DNA from: Harmothoe impar
Taxonomy: Eukaryota; Annelida; Polychaeta; Phyllodocida; Polynoidae
Assembly: GCA_947462335.1 (NCBI GenBank)
Contig: OX381707.1
Span: 66,544,816 to 66,608,815, forward strand
DNA length: 64,000 nt
Direction: 5' to 3'
Below the pieces are notes generated by a model. It was not told where the DNA came from and ran no database searches. It saw nothing but the letters and a program-made list of their open reading frames with translations. A program made the position numbers and the translations under genes. Positions 32,451-42,840 of the stretch are shown one piece after another; position 1 is the stretch's first letter; the number at the start of each line of letters is the position of its first letter.

Positions 32451-33741
32451 TTAGTATATCTGGTCTGTTAACTCTGTTAGGCTAGTGATTGTGGAGTGTG
32501 ATGGTCTAAATCCATGTTGTTTTACAGTGAGTATATTTTTTGACGTTAGGTGCTCTAAGGCCTGACCATGGACCACCTTCTCACATATCCTAGATATGAG
32601 TGGGAGAATGGAGATGGGTCTGAGGTTGTTCACCTCTGAGGGGTTGCCACCTTTAGGAAGTGGGGTGACTTGTGCAGTTTTCCATGGGACTGGGAAGTCA
32701 TTTTTGGTAATGGAGAGGTTTATGACATGGAGGAGATGTGATGGTAATTCTGAAAGGGCGTCCTTCAATACACTTGTTGAGATGTGAGGTATCCCTGACC
32801 CTTTGTGTGTCTTAATACCTCTTATTATGGGCTGGATTTCTTCCAACGTTGCTGGTCTGATGTTGAACATCGCTGGCCTTACCACTCCATTGTAGCTCCA
32901 GGGCATGTCCATGTTCTGTGACAACTTGGGCCCTATGTTCAGGAAATACTCATTTATATAATTCGCTGTCTCTTCTGTGGGCACAGGCTCTTTTGATTCC
33001 TTGTCAATTAGGTTGATACTAGTAGTTGTCTGTCTAGGAGATACTATTTCTGAGATAGCCTTCCAGTAACTTTTAGGGTTATTTTTATGCCTTTCCAGCT
33101 TTTCAGTGTGGTAGTCTTGTCTAGCTTTCCTGGCAATATATTTAGCCCTGTTTTTGAGATAATTGGCTATATTTGTGTTGTCAATGTGTTTGGTACGCTT
33201 GGCTCTTTTGAGGGCAGCATCCTTTTCTTTGAATACATCTAGGATGTTGTTTGTTACCCAGGGCTTCTTTTCTTTGGCAAATTTAAAGTGTCTGATTGGG
33301 CATGTTAAACTTAACAAATAGTCAAGGTTCATAAGGAAAATATTCCAGGCCCTCTCAGGTGACTCAGCATCCCAGAAGTCTGACCAATCTGTATTCCTGA
33401 GGCCCAACTTGAAATTCTCACTAATGTAGTGCCGATATGAGCGCCCTATGAAGTCATTGGGAGCCTTTGGGAGTGCTGCAGCTCTTCTGACTACAAATAT
33501 GCATAAATGATCTGCAATTTTAACATTTAATGTGCCTGAAGCAATATTGTAGTCAGAATTTGTACTTGCTAGGTCAATCATGGATGCATGTCCATTTGGG
33601 TCAAAGTGTGTGTATTCCTTTATGTACTGCTTACAGCCTAAAGTTGGGATTGTGTTCTTTACCAATCTAGCTTTGTTACGCTCCTGGTTGTTTCTAAACG
33701 GTCCCAACAGATCCGTATTGAAATCTCCCAGAATAAATAGT
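32451..33741 (-). pseudogene. LINE endonuclease end and RT N-terminus
   Basis: After the frameshift the endonuclease finishes with a GDFN motif, ASMIDLASTN and IADHL. The linker (KRTKHIDN, KARQDYHTEKLERHKNN, PKSYWKAISEIV) leads to RT motifs GSGIPHISTSVLKDAL, TPLPKGGNPSEVNNLRPISI and QHGFRPSHSTITSLTELTD. A TAA at ~32,450 ends this frame. It is open for 418 codons, so decay is recent or slow. Confidence 0.85.
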
Positions 33742-34218
33742 TCATGGTCTAAGCCCTAGTCCATTTATAGCTGTTGTGAGACTGTCACAGAAGGTTGTTA
33801 GATTTCCCTGGGGTGGTCTATATACATTGAATATTATGCATTTCTTGCAGAATTTCCTGCTGAAAGTAATACACTGTAATTCAATATTAGGGTTACTCTT
33901 ATTAAGGAAATCTAGCTCAGTTGTTGAATATGTAAATTCATGCTTTAAATATATACACAATCCTCCTCCGGTCTGTACCTCTCCCTCATCTGTCAGAGTT
34001 TGTCTGTCGTGTCTAATGAGGTTATATCCCTCGATGTGTGACATATAATCAGGTACGGTGTCATGTAGCCAAGACTCTGAAATGCTTAAACAGTCTATGT
34101 CACAGTCATCATAAGCCATCCTCAGAAGCTCAATGTTTGCTGGTACACTTCTGACATTCATGTGGGCAATGACTACTCCTCTGGTGTTCGGGAAATATAT
34201 ATTAGTCTGCTGAGTCAT
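33742..34218 (-). pseudogene. LINE APE-type endonuclease, N-terminal part
   Basis: AHMNVRS with the conserved Asn, SISESWLHD with the catalytic Glu, TGGGLCIYLK and IIFNVYRPPQG are endonuclease/exonuclease/phosphatase-fold motifs. The enzyme nicks target DNA for target-primed reverse transcription. A frameshift at 33,742 leads to the next frame. Confidence 0.85.
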
Positions 34219-35569
34219 TTATGATAGGGAAAAGGCCCGTTCCCTTCAGAATATGAGTTTCCCACCATCCCAATATCCCATGGCAGTTGTATAAGGAAAC
34301 CCATGGTTTCTTGCACCTAGTGCATTCCATGGATTATAATGAACTAGGCTAGAGAACACAAGTTTGAGCTCAAACCGGTTTCAGTAGCAGCTGTACATGT
34401 AAGTGAAGTTCACTATCAAATTTATAGAAAGTATTTAAGTTTCTCTCAAGATTTACAATTATTGTTTTGTCCTAGTAGCCGCTTATTTTTACACTGCATT
34501 TTTAAATATTCAATTCAAAGTAAACCAAACCATGATATTTTAGAAAAAAAAAAGAAACTTAATTTATTAAAGTTCAGGTTATTTCTAAGTTATATAATAT
34601 TACAAAAGTCAACATTTCAATGTGAAACTCAAGCGAATTTCAATCAATCAATCTATGTAAATATAATAGTCTACTCGGCCACAAACAGAGCAAATCAATG
34701 CAACATTAATATCTAATATCAGCGTACAGATTAGAATCTGCACATAATTTATGATACAAATCAGGTCAAGATCAAAGTCCGATCAAAAATCAAAATCAAA
34801 ATCAAAAATCAAAATCAAAATCAAATCAGGTAATTACTTAGTACTACACAATATGTTATAGAGCTCTTTAAGCATACGTGTATTGTATATTCAATAGAAC
34901 TACCCGTTCTGTATGTAATGTCTTTATGGTAGCATCAGAAGAAGAATATAATCGAGTGTTTCAGTAGTCTCTGTTAGCATATATATGCTGCTCATTACAG
35001 GATACCCTTGTTTATATTAACCCTAACACTAAGTGCATGAGGTATGTACCCAGGCCCCTACCACAACACAGTGTAGATTTGAGTCTGGGTACTCATCCTC
35101 TGGATGTATTTCTGTATACTTGAATTACAGCAGGCTATAAATCTATGAGTATTTAGGAAAAAACAGTCACTATTAGATTATGCACACTATGTCATCACCC
35201 AATAGTTGTTGACTTAGTGTGATTTTACTCTTAGTATGAGTTTTTATTAGGCCAAATTAACCAAAAGTACAATTATTGGTAAGCAGAATTTATTAATATT
35301 AGAGTCTGATTAGGTTTATACCCATAGTTTCAGCCCTTATAAGGGCTACACTAGTATACCAGTGTGTCAACACATCACCAAGCATCCAGTGTGGAATAGA
35401 CTTTTGTCAAAAATTATGAAATTAAAAATTGAAAATGATTTTAACCATTAATTTTCAGCAGTGACATCTCATCTGCTCGTAATTGGTAATTTTGGTAGTG
35501 GTGTTTAATCGGAGTAATTTGGAAAATAAATTTAAGTTAAGTAGAGTGCGCACTTCCCTTTTTGAGGAT
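34219..35569 (-). other. Non-coding spacer between LINE endonuclease and SGNH ORF
   Basis: No gene seen in 1.35 kb. It is A/T-rich, with an (AAAATC)n-type simple repeat at 34,778-34,830 and a GCCCTTATAAGGGC palindrome near 35,335. If the ORFs on both sides belong to one LINE, this would be an inter-ORF region or an insertion. Confidence 0.4.
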
Positions 35570-36262
35570 TCAGTCGAAGGCTCCGGCCCCCAGGAGGGAT
35601 TCATAGTTCTTGATGCATGCTTCCGACAGGTAACTGATCCAATACAGGGCTGTGGTGACAGTAAGATGTACACCATCACTGAGTCTCTGGTACTTAGGCT
35701 CCCAGCTACCGTTGGGCTTGGGTATATGAATTGTTTTCTGAATCCATGGGGTAATCATGCAGTGCTCCTCATTCAATGAGACAATAACAGTATTTAGTAT
35801 TGGAATAGCCTCATCAATGACAGCCTGTTGTACATGATATAGACACTGGGTATGATTGTGGGTATTTATGTCCGCACCGACAAGTTCACTGAAAACAATC
35901 CTATACCCCAGGTTTGTCACCACCCGATTGAAGTGTTGGTAATAATCCGTTAGAGTGTCCACCAGCTGACCGACTTCTGTGTAGATGGGGGTAATTTGAC
36001 CATTCATGTGTTAGTGGGTCAAATAGCACACCCCAGCTGCTACCATAACCAAGTCTATATCGGTGTGTATAGTCCCCTGGTAGAGAAGTTCATTGTATAG
36101 GTCTATGAACCTGGCACCTCCCACCGCGGCCACTGTCACTTTGATATTGCTATAACCACCTGCTTGCAGGTAGTTATTCATGTACCCTTCAAAATATGTC
36201 CCTCTACTATCGCATAATAACAGCACATGAAAAGAGGGCATTTTGTAGCTTGTAAAACACAA
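35570..36262 (-). pseudogene. SGNH/GDSL-like hydrolase ORF
   Basis: This frame of ~230 codons has one TAA at 36,011-36,013. HVLLLCDSRGTYFEGYMNN gives the N-terminal DS block with the nucleophile Ser, VAAVGGARFIDLYN the second block, VMVAAGVCYL the third-block region, and QRLSDGVHLTVTTALYW the C-terminal DxxH pair. SGNH enzymes are esterases or lipases, and related domains occur in ORF1 proteins of some CR1-like LINEs. It lies just downstream of the NADAR ORF, on the same strand, with a 147-bp gap. Its function in transposition is unknown. The stop is one substitution away from coding and could be an allele or sequencing error. Confidence 0.65.
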
Positions 36263-36409
36263 ATTGTGCGGCCCGCGCGGAGAGGTGTGTGGTGGCGGGT
36301 GGTATACACGTGTAGAGCTAATTTATGACTGGCGCGTGTCGGTGACTTGTAGCATGGCGGGGGAGGGGGGGGTCCCTCCCTAGTCCGAGTTGGTCGTGTT
36401 CGGGAACGA

Positions 36410-37768
36410 TCATTTTGGGGCAGACGCCTCTAGTGCCGCTGCGGTAAGTAGGTCCTCTCTGACTCTCATCAGCGCCTTACCACATTCATTGTCACCAGGG
36501 AACTTGTCTGTAATTAAGTTTGCGTCCTTTAAGGTCATCTGTATGCCAAATGTTTTCGACATAGTGGCCTCCATCAGCAGTTTGTCATCAGTTGCCCTCA
36601 TCTTGGCACCCAGTTTACCTGTAGGATCCTGGAAGAACTTGGCTTTCTGTAGTTTATACAAGAGTTCAAACTGGTTATCTATCCAGTCATCAGGTGGAGT
36701 AACCTTGTTGACCAGTCTTTTCTGTTCGTAGGTGCAGGATGATGCCATCACTCTGGCTGCTGTCTGGGGCGCTTCAGCTGCCTGGGCCTTTTTATAACTA
36801 AAGGCCTGTTCCACTGACGTAAACTGTTTGCCCTCATAGGCAAATTTAAATGGGTACATGTTGCTTAACCAAGAGTGGTGGCTTTGGAATGCAATGCCGG
36901 CTGGGATGTGTCTTGTTTTGGCGCTGGCTAGGGAGATCTTTTCAGGAAGCAGTTCCAGGTTCTCAGGTACATACACAATGCCATCAATGGTGACCTTCCT
37001 ACGTCCCATTTCCACTTTGCATTTAGACTGTTTAGCGAATGCGGCTGCTGCCCTCAGACCCCGCATTTTGTTTGCCTCCTCAGGTGTGACGTCATCACTC
37101 ACGAACACCTTGGCCCAGGGAGAATTGTCCACTGCATGCATGCCCTTCAGTCCCAGGTAAATAGGCCCTTTACTAAGGCCATCCCGCAGTTTCAGCATAA
37201 TGGGTCGTGGCGTCTTGCTAGTTGGGTTGTGAGGGCCCAGCCTGTATGACACTGTTACGTCATTAAAGGTGTAGTTGACCTTCAATTCCGCAAAAAGCTG
37301 GTTGACACTAGTTTTCATATCTACTGCGGGGTTTTCCTTAATGCCTTTTATAATGAGATTGTTCTTTCTTTTGTCACGTTCCTTGGCCTCATCCCTCTGT
37401 TTCAATTGATCCATAAGGATCCTGTTGGTGGCATCAGCCAGTTCCAAGTCCTCCACCCTACGCGTGAGTTTGGAGACTGTCTTCTCCAGGGCAGTAATCC
37501 TCTTACTAGTATCAATGGCTTTCACTTCAGCCTCCTCTGCGGTATCAAGGGCCCTTTTTGCAATGGTGGCTGTGTTTTGGAGACGTTTGGCAGTTTTTTC
37601 CATCTCGTCCCAGAATCGATCCTCAAGCTCCGACACCGACTTAGCCTTGACCGCTGGCCGTGGGTAAGCCTCACTGCCCTCTCCGCCATTTTGGTCTTTG
37701 TCAGCTCCCACCTGTGCGTCGAGTCTCCTCCTTTCCTCCTCCTCTTTTTTCCTCCTTGCAGCACTCAT
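36410..37768 (-). CDS. LINE ORF1-like protein with C-terminal NADAR (YbiA-like) domain
   Basis: An intact 452-residue frame from ATG 37,768 to the stop at 36,410. A longer 26-codon upstream extension exists, but MSAARRKKEEEERRR is a better start. Residues ~1-60 are highly charged. Residues ~60-140 form a coiled coil (ALDTAEEAEVKAIDTSKRI, LEKTVSKLTRRVEDLELA). Residues ~145-220 look RRM-like (NNLIIKGIKENP, VTVSYRLGPHN, RPIMLKLRD), followed by SDDVTPEEANKMRGLRAAA, as in L1-type ORF1 proteins. Residues ~295-445 match NADAR: FQSHHSWLSNMYPF, EGKQFTSVEQAFSYKKA, LQKAKFFQDP, LLMEATMSKTFGIQ and PGDNECGKALMRVREDL, with both conserved Glu. NADAR enzymes are N-glycosidases of ADP-ribose or riboflavin intermediates. 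ORF1 proteins bind LINE RNA. Confidence 0.8.
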   Translation of the reverse strand: MSAARRKKEEEERRRLDAQVGADKDQNGGEGSEAYPRPAVKAKSVSELEDRFWDEMEKTAKRLQNTATIAKRALDTAEEAEVKAIDTSKRITALEKTVSKLTRRVEDLELADATNRILMDQLKQRDEAKERDKRKNNLIIKGIKENPAVDMKTSVNQLFAELKVNYTFNDVTVSYRLGPHNPTSKTPRPIMLKLRDGLSKGPIYLGLKGMHAVDNSPWAKVFVSDDVTPEEANKMRGLRAAAAFAKQSKCKVEMGRRKVTIDGIVYVPENLELLPEKISLASAKTRHIPAGIAFQSHHSWLSNMYPFKFAYEGKQFTSVEQAFSYKKAQAAEAPQTAARVMASSCTYEQKRLVNKVTPPDDWIDNQFELLYKLQKAKFFQDPTGKLGAKMRATDDKLLMEATMSKTFGIQMTLKDANLITDKFPGDNECGKALMRVREDLLTAAALEASAPK

Positions 37769-38883
37769 GATTGTAATCCACGTGAGCCTCCTACCTTTAT
37801 AAAGGTATCCTGAACAGTTGATGCTTCTACGACAATTATAACTCACACATTTAGCACTTATTGTAGGAGCTCGCTCGAGTGGGCTTCTAGCAGGTCATGA
37901 CGTCACTACTCGCGTGATACTACTATGTAATAAGTCTGCTGTACCTACCAGCCTACTGGGCCCCATCCTCCGAGATGGGCAAGGCCTAGCTCTATTTAAA
38001 ATATCTCATAAGCCCACAATAGGCTCATGTACTTTGGACTAATTATTGTGCCCCCCCAGCCCGATGATTTCTAATCTTCCCAGATCTAGTTGGCCTACCA
38101 TAGCATTTGTTCAGATTCTAAACCTTCAGACAGAGGCCGTCACCTTTGCCGCCCCCCCCCACCCCAGCCCCTACCCCTGAATGATGTGAGTTGAAATTTG
38201 ACAGTCGTCGAACTACTGGCGGGAAAAAAACAATGCTGCGTTCATGACGTTATGCTACCCTATAGGGCCTATGCCGGACTGGAGCTGGTTGCGGTGGTTT
38301 TCACTGATAAGAGCTGATAGGCTGGGTACCAGCATATCCCTAGAAGTGATGGTTACCCAGGGACAAGGTACCAGTCAGTGTGTGTCTTATCAGTGCTGAT
38401 AACCGCACGCAGCGAAATTTTAAATGGTGGACCCAATGGGTGTGAGTCTACAGCCCTATACTGGTTGTCATGGTGTTACCAAGGCGCCGTTTTTGTGACT
38501 TGCTCCTTGGCTCAGAGAAGCACCGCACAGACCGTCGTATAGCGTAGGCCTGACTGGAAGTAGAATGGGTTTCTAAGGGGTGAGAGGATTGACAAGCTTA
38601 AAAGAGGTACGTATGAGAGTGGCTAAACTGAAAGCCACATTTCCTTTTGAAAAAAGTATAATATGATATATTTTCATCACCACAATCGGCCCTTAGACGT
38701 GACCATGCACCATGAAACTGTCATGGCAGCGCCCATGACTCATGAGCAATGATGGATCTATTATTAAAACACAATATATTTAATGTACTCGTAGATGGAT
38801 AAGGCCTACTTTATCAGCAATGTGCTAGGATGAGACCTACGGTGTCATGACCAAGGCAGCTGAGGGGGTATAGATGGGCGGTC
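37769..38883 (-). other. 5' flank of the NADAR ORF
   Basis: Non-coding. The first ~150 bp upstream of the ATG contain TGACGTCA near 37,900 and CpG-rich patches that could be a LINE internal promoter. The 5' end of the element is not defined. Confidence 0.35.
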
Positions 38884-39085
38884 CCCATGTCGCCTGTCGA
38901 TTTTAAGAAATGCTCATTTGTCAGTATCTCCTGTCATTTGTGACTAGACTCCATGTCGCCTGTCGATTTTCAGAAAAGGCCATGTCCCTTGTCAATATCT
39001 TTTAATTTCTCCTGTCATTTGTCACTAAGCCCCATGTCGCCTGTCGATTTTAAGAAAAGGCCATGTCGCCCTGTCGATTTTAGGG
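38884..39085. repeat. Imperfect tandem repeat, three to four units
   Basis: CCATGTCGCCTGTCGATTTT recurs at ~38,888, 38,951, 39,032 and, in part, 39,061, with CTCCTGTCATTTGT between the units. Confidence 0.8.
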
Positions 39086-39171
39086 GTCCACCCCCATAGC
39101 TAAAGCTAAATGTTTTTTTGTGACCACAATCTGTCTTGTGACGTCACACAGTGCCCCATGCGTGCCTGCAT

Positions 39172-39617
39172 CCGGGGGGGGGGCACTCCCTTTCTTTTCT
39201 ATAGTAGCTATGTGTGAACATCACCTCGGATTTGGTACCCTTATCACAGGTAAATCAACAATATAGGACCATTTTCACGGAAAATTGAGCTCAAAACTTA
39301 CCCTAATCAAGAGAGAGTAGGACAAATATACCCTTTAATACATGTATCAAGGATGGGCGAGAAATATATAAAGAAAAACACAAAAGGTGGGCCTAAGATG
39401 TACCCTAATATTTCTAATTTCAAGACAGAATAAGATTTAAACCTGTACGTTGTTCTAGTCATAAGGCCTTAAAATATACCCCCTTTCCTCCAAAATTACC
39501 TAGAGAGCACCCCTTTTCAAGGACCCTCGCGGGTCCGTGCCTAGGGTCCAAAGACACCCTTTTCCTTGGAATCATGTTCACACATAGTAAGCAAAACGGA
39601 GGGAGTGGCCCCCCGGG
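39172..39617. mobile_element. hAT-type MITE with 8-bp duplication
   Basis: GCCTGCAT flanks both ends exactly (39,164-39,171 and 39,618-39,625). The terminal inverted repeats are CCGGGGGG-CACTCCCT and its complement, continuing into AGCTATGTGTGAACAT/ATGTTCACACATAG. The 8-bp duplication supports hAT. The interior is non-coding. Confidence 0.75.
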
Positions 39618-39643
39618 GCCTGCATACAAACCGAAAACATTAA

Positions 39644-39733
39644 AGGGGCATTTTTACCACTCACACTTAACCACATAGTAGACTAGAACAGTACTAGAAT
39701 TGTGAGTGGGCTATGCTTGGTGATTATGCCACT
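39644..39733. mobile_element. 90-bp TTAA-flanked MITE, copy 1
   Basis: TTAA at 39,640-39,643 and 39,734-39,737; ends AGGGGCATTTTTACCACTC and complement of AGTGGCATAATCACC. The core has CTAGAACAGTACTAGAA. The same family splits the P-type transposase at 61,427-61,515. Confidence 0.75.
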
Positions 39734-39740
39734 TTAATAG

Positions 39741-40110
39741 GGTTTGCTGGCCACTATGTGGCAGCACCTGTCACTACGTTCCCGCGCCGCTTTGCGGCTA
39801 GCAAACCCCCCAAAAAAGTCGGCCAGGTCTGGTGTGTGGGCTACCTGTAATACGGCCACTGCACTTAGAGGGGTTATGGCAGAAACTGGAAAGGTCGAAA
39901 TACCTCGCAAATGACAAATAACTCCCCTAGATCTTCACTGAACATAATTATTTAGAGGGAATATTCATTTCAGGATGATATCTTGCCATTAAAACAAAAA
40001 TAATAAAAAAACAGGGTGACCAGTACACCACTATGCAGTGGACAGAGCACATGTACATATAAATATCCAAGCTAGCAACTATACGTTGGGCAAATGTTGG
40101 CAATGGTCGG
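39741..40110. other. Non-coding with a GC-rich hairpin
   Basis: An inverted repeat GGGTTTGCTGGCC / GGCTAGCAAACCC spans 39,741-39,811. The rest shows no gene. GTTGGGCAAATGTTGGCAATG at 40,084-40,104 looks like an end of the MITE family at 41,570. Confidence 0.4.
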
Positions 40111-41560
40111 CACCTTTTTTTTTTTTTTTTAAAGTAATATTTATTCAGGAGGGAACAGGTTAGGCTCCTTTATAAAAATTGGGCGGTGCCTATATTCTCC
40201 TGGCTCCTGAGGGCCTCATAATAGCAACAGTTTTACAGACAAGTGGCGTGTACCAGGCAATCACAGAACTAATTATAGACATAAAAGTATATTATGAAAG
40301 GAGTAATGCTGGCCATTTGGAAGGAAAAAACATGTAAATAGGAAAGTCATAATAATGTATAGAGTAAAGCAGAAAAATACTACTTTCTCAGAGAGGCAAG
40401 TATGCTTTTTCTTTTCTTCTTATAGGCATCCAGAGTGGGAATACACCTTTCCCCAACCCCTTGATTATTCCAAAAATGAGAACACTTATAAGTAACACTA
40501 CGCTTAAAAGCTTGGAGTCTTCGATCATATGTCTTAAGGACAGGGCCATCATGTAGCCTGGTCTCTCTGGCAGGTACTACCAGATTAGCATCATTTTTGG
40601 TCATGGTGTAGGCATGAATGGCAATTTGTTTTTGTCTTCTTTCTTCTAAAAAATGTATTTTACCGTCCTTATGAATTTTTTCAACACTTGTTCTAGGGGG
40701 TGAGTAAAGGGCTATTTTTAAACCTCTATTTTGAAGTCTTTGTAATTTGGTTAGTAGTGTTTTGTTAGTATCATGAACTAGAATACCACCATATTCCATA
40801 TAGGGCAACATTTTGGTTTTGTATACTCTTAAGGCTTGTGCATATGACATATATCGTCTGAGGCGTCCAAAAATATACAGCTTTATTGCAGATTTACATC
40901 TTATATTATTTATTTGTCTATCAAATTTTAGAAATTGGTCCAGCTGTACACCTAAATAGTTATAATTTTCTACAAAATCTAGCTCTTTATTATCTAAATT
41001 TATTGCTGTGATCCTAAAGTTTTGAATTTGTCCTGGGGTTCCAAATTTCATGGCTTGGGATTTTTTAGTATTTACAGTCAGTCAATTTAGCTTAGTCCAA
41101 CGGGAAAAATGATCAAGATCATCTTGCATTTTCCTATATGTCGAGACAGGGTCCTTATCCATTGCATAGAGCACAGTATCATCAGCATAAGAGCTAATTT
41201 TGGTAGCTTGGCATAGACTATCTATGTCATTCACATATATTAAAAATAATAAGGGACCTAAAATGGACCCCTGAGGGACACCACAGGAGAGAAAAGCCTT
41301 ACTAGATGTTATGCCATTAGCAACTATTTTCTGTGACCTTTGGAACAAATAGTCTTTTAACCAGCCTAAAATGTCATTTTTTATGCCTAATTCAGAACAT
41401 TTGGAAAGCAAAATTGCATGATTCACCACGTCAAAAGCTTTGGACATATCTATAAATGTGGCTAATGTAAATTTATTATCATCCATGCTGTGAAATAAAT
41501 CATTTGTAAAATCAGCTACAGTGGAAATAGTGGAATGCCCTTTTCTAAAACCGTGCGTGC
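40111..41560 (-). mobile_element. Second LINE, 5'-truncated, with poly-A end
   Basis: Minus-strand LINE with an 18-base T-run on the plus strand (40,113-40,130) as its poly-A tail, a ~250-bp 3' UTR and RT coding up to ~41,560, where it is cut in the middle of RT. It differs in sequence and tail type from the 31 kb LINE. Confidence 0.75.
40380..41560 (-). pseudogene. LINE RT and C-terminal region, truncated
   Basis: CTHGFRKGHSTISTVADF, LATFIDMSKAFDVVNHAIL, CGVPQGSILGPLLFLIYVND and SSYADDTVLYAM are RT motifs. A stop at ~41,082 separates the C-terminal frame (NYLGVQLDQFLKFDRQINNI, KMLPYMEYGGILVHD, IHFLEERRQKQIAIHAY, CSHFWNNQGV), which ends at 40,380. There is only one stop in ~390 codons, so it is not old. 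Truncation at the 5' end is typical of LINE insertions. Confidence 0.85.
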
Positions 41561-41569
41561 AATATTTTG

Positions 41570-41705
41570 GCGTTGGGCTAACATTGGTGTGCCAATGTTG
41601 ATACAATGGCTAATTTATGTTGTATCAATGTTTGCAATATTCCAAGTGTTATGCCAACATCAGATAATTCATGTCACACCAATATTGGCCCAACATTAGC
41701 CCAAT
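41570..41705. mobile_element. MITE with TTGGGCTAA ends
   Basis: Left GTTGGGCTAACATTGG and right CCAACATTAGCCCAATC are inverted. Between them CCAATGTTG/CAATATTGG repeats allow more pairing. A similar end is at 40,084, on the other side of the LINE, so the LINE may have landed in such a MITE. Confidence 0.5.
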
Positions 41706-42490
41706 CCTAGTACCTACAAGCACTACCAGATAGAATTAAAGGTTGCGTGGGGATATTTCTGCCCAGCAGACCTACTATCTTTCCCCCAAATTAGTCATTA
41801 ATTGGGGACTATGTGAGCAATATAGCTTTGGAAACCATGGCTATAAAATGTTCAGTTTACTGCAGTAGCTGGGCCTTCCAGACACCGGCATTACCCTCCA
41901 CAGACTAGTCCTGGCCTCGAGAGACTGGCCCTAGCAGGTCTGACCCTCAGGAGACCGGCCCCGCCCTCCACAGACAAGCCCTGTGCTCCTACAAAGTCAC
42001 ATTTCTAAGGCCCTTTTCTCACATTCTATACCCTCCAGAGACCAGCCTTGCCCTCCAGGACCTTGCCCCAGCCCTCCAGGAAATTGATGAATGAAGGTCT
42101 GTCCTTGATTCCCCCTCCCCCCCCCCCCCCAACAATAAATCTATTGCCTATCTACATTCAAAGAATATACAAGTTATGCTGAATTATTGATATGTTCAAT
42201 AGCCCCCGCACCTCTCCCGAACGCCTTAGCACCCTGTAGAACAGATTTCTCTAGTATAATAATGCAATAGGATGATTCAAATCTAATTTCTGTCATATCT
42301 AAAGAGCTTTTCAAAGTCGCAAAGTGATAAAAAGCTGATTATTTTTAGGAATGAATGGTGCAAATCACAGTTTTGTTGGTAACCATGCAGCTTTAAAACA
42401 GTCAAAGCATGTGCTGCCATATCCCTTATCATAAAACACATCTATGGAAGAGTCTGAAATAAAGAAAGTATCTAAAACCTTATCACATTT
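41706..42490. other. Non-coding, with degenerate CCCTCCA repeats
   Basis: 41,878-42,080 holds degenerate ~25-bp units of the type GCCCTCCAGAGACCAGCC. A poly-C run lies at ~42,117-42,131. No gene seen. Confidence 0.45.
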
Positions 42491-42537
42491 TCAGTATAAG
42501 TAGCTCAAGCTATACTTTAAGGATTTTTGCCACCTAC

Positions 42538-42840
42538 CTGGTGTTGGTGTCGTTGTTGGAGTCTGTGTGGCTGTTGGTGTGGGTGTCAGTGTGGTCGATG
42601 GTGTGGCTGTCGGTGTGGGTGTCGAGTAGACAGGTGTGTGATGGTCAGGTTCTCGTCTGGTGTTCTTCTCGTGATGTCCGCTTGCCGACTTGCCCTTTAC
42701 TCTGATGTTGTGCAGATTTATACAGCAGGTGTTTACGACGACATGTGCAGCCACCGTACCATTCTGTGGCAAGGATTCAAAAATATACCACAGAGTTACG
42801 TCAAACTGATAATATATGACGTCAGAGGTAAGAAGTGGTC
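42538..42840 (-). pseudogene. Possible exon: M1-aminopeptidase-like fragment plus Thr/Pro-rich stretch
   Basis: The minus strand is open from ~42,840 and ends at a good donor (CACCAG|GTAGGT at 42,538). SDVIYYQFDVTLWY and NGTVAAHVVVNT, INLHNI recall the N-terminal strand pattern of aminopeptidase N (HYDVTL, FxGxVxI, T..I.LH). A 30-residue TPTPTATPSTTLTP-type stretch follows, as in membrane-proximal stalks, but a stalk normally precedes that domain. No acceptor or neighbouring exon is visible. It could be a rearranged exon, a pseudogene or a chance similarity. Confidence 0.3.

Larger units (their letters stand above)
30621..34218 (-). mobile_element. APE-type LINE (Jockey superfamily-like), decayed
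   Basis: A minus-strand non-LTR element with an apurinic-type endonuclease, an RT and a C-terminal region. It ends at 30,621-30,645 in (TTGAA)n-type repeats rather than poly-A, as in CR1/L2-like elements. It is broken by a frameshift at ~33,742, a stop at ~32,450, an AT microsatellite at ~31,996 and a MITE at 31,429-31,768. Its relation to the upstream ORFs at 35,570-37,768 is discussed in the findings. Confidence 0.8.

Noticed and set aside
37406..37813. Plus-strand frames opposite the NADAR ORF
   Set aside because: They are antisense to a 452-codon ORF with clear domains and have no features of their own.
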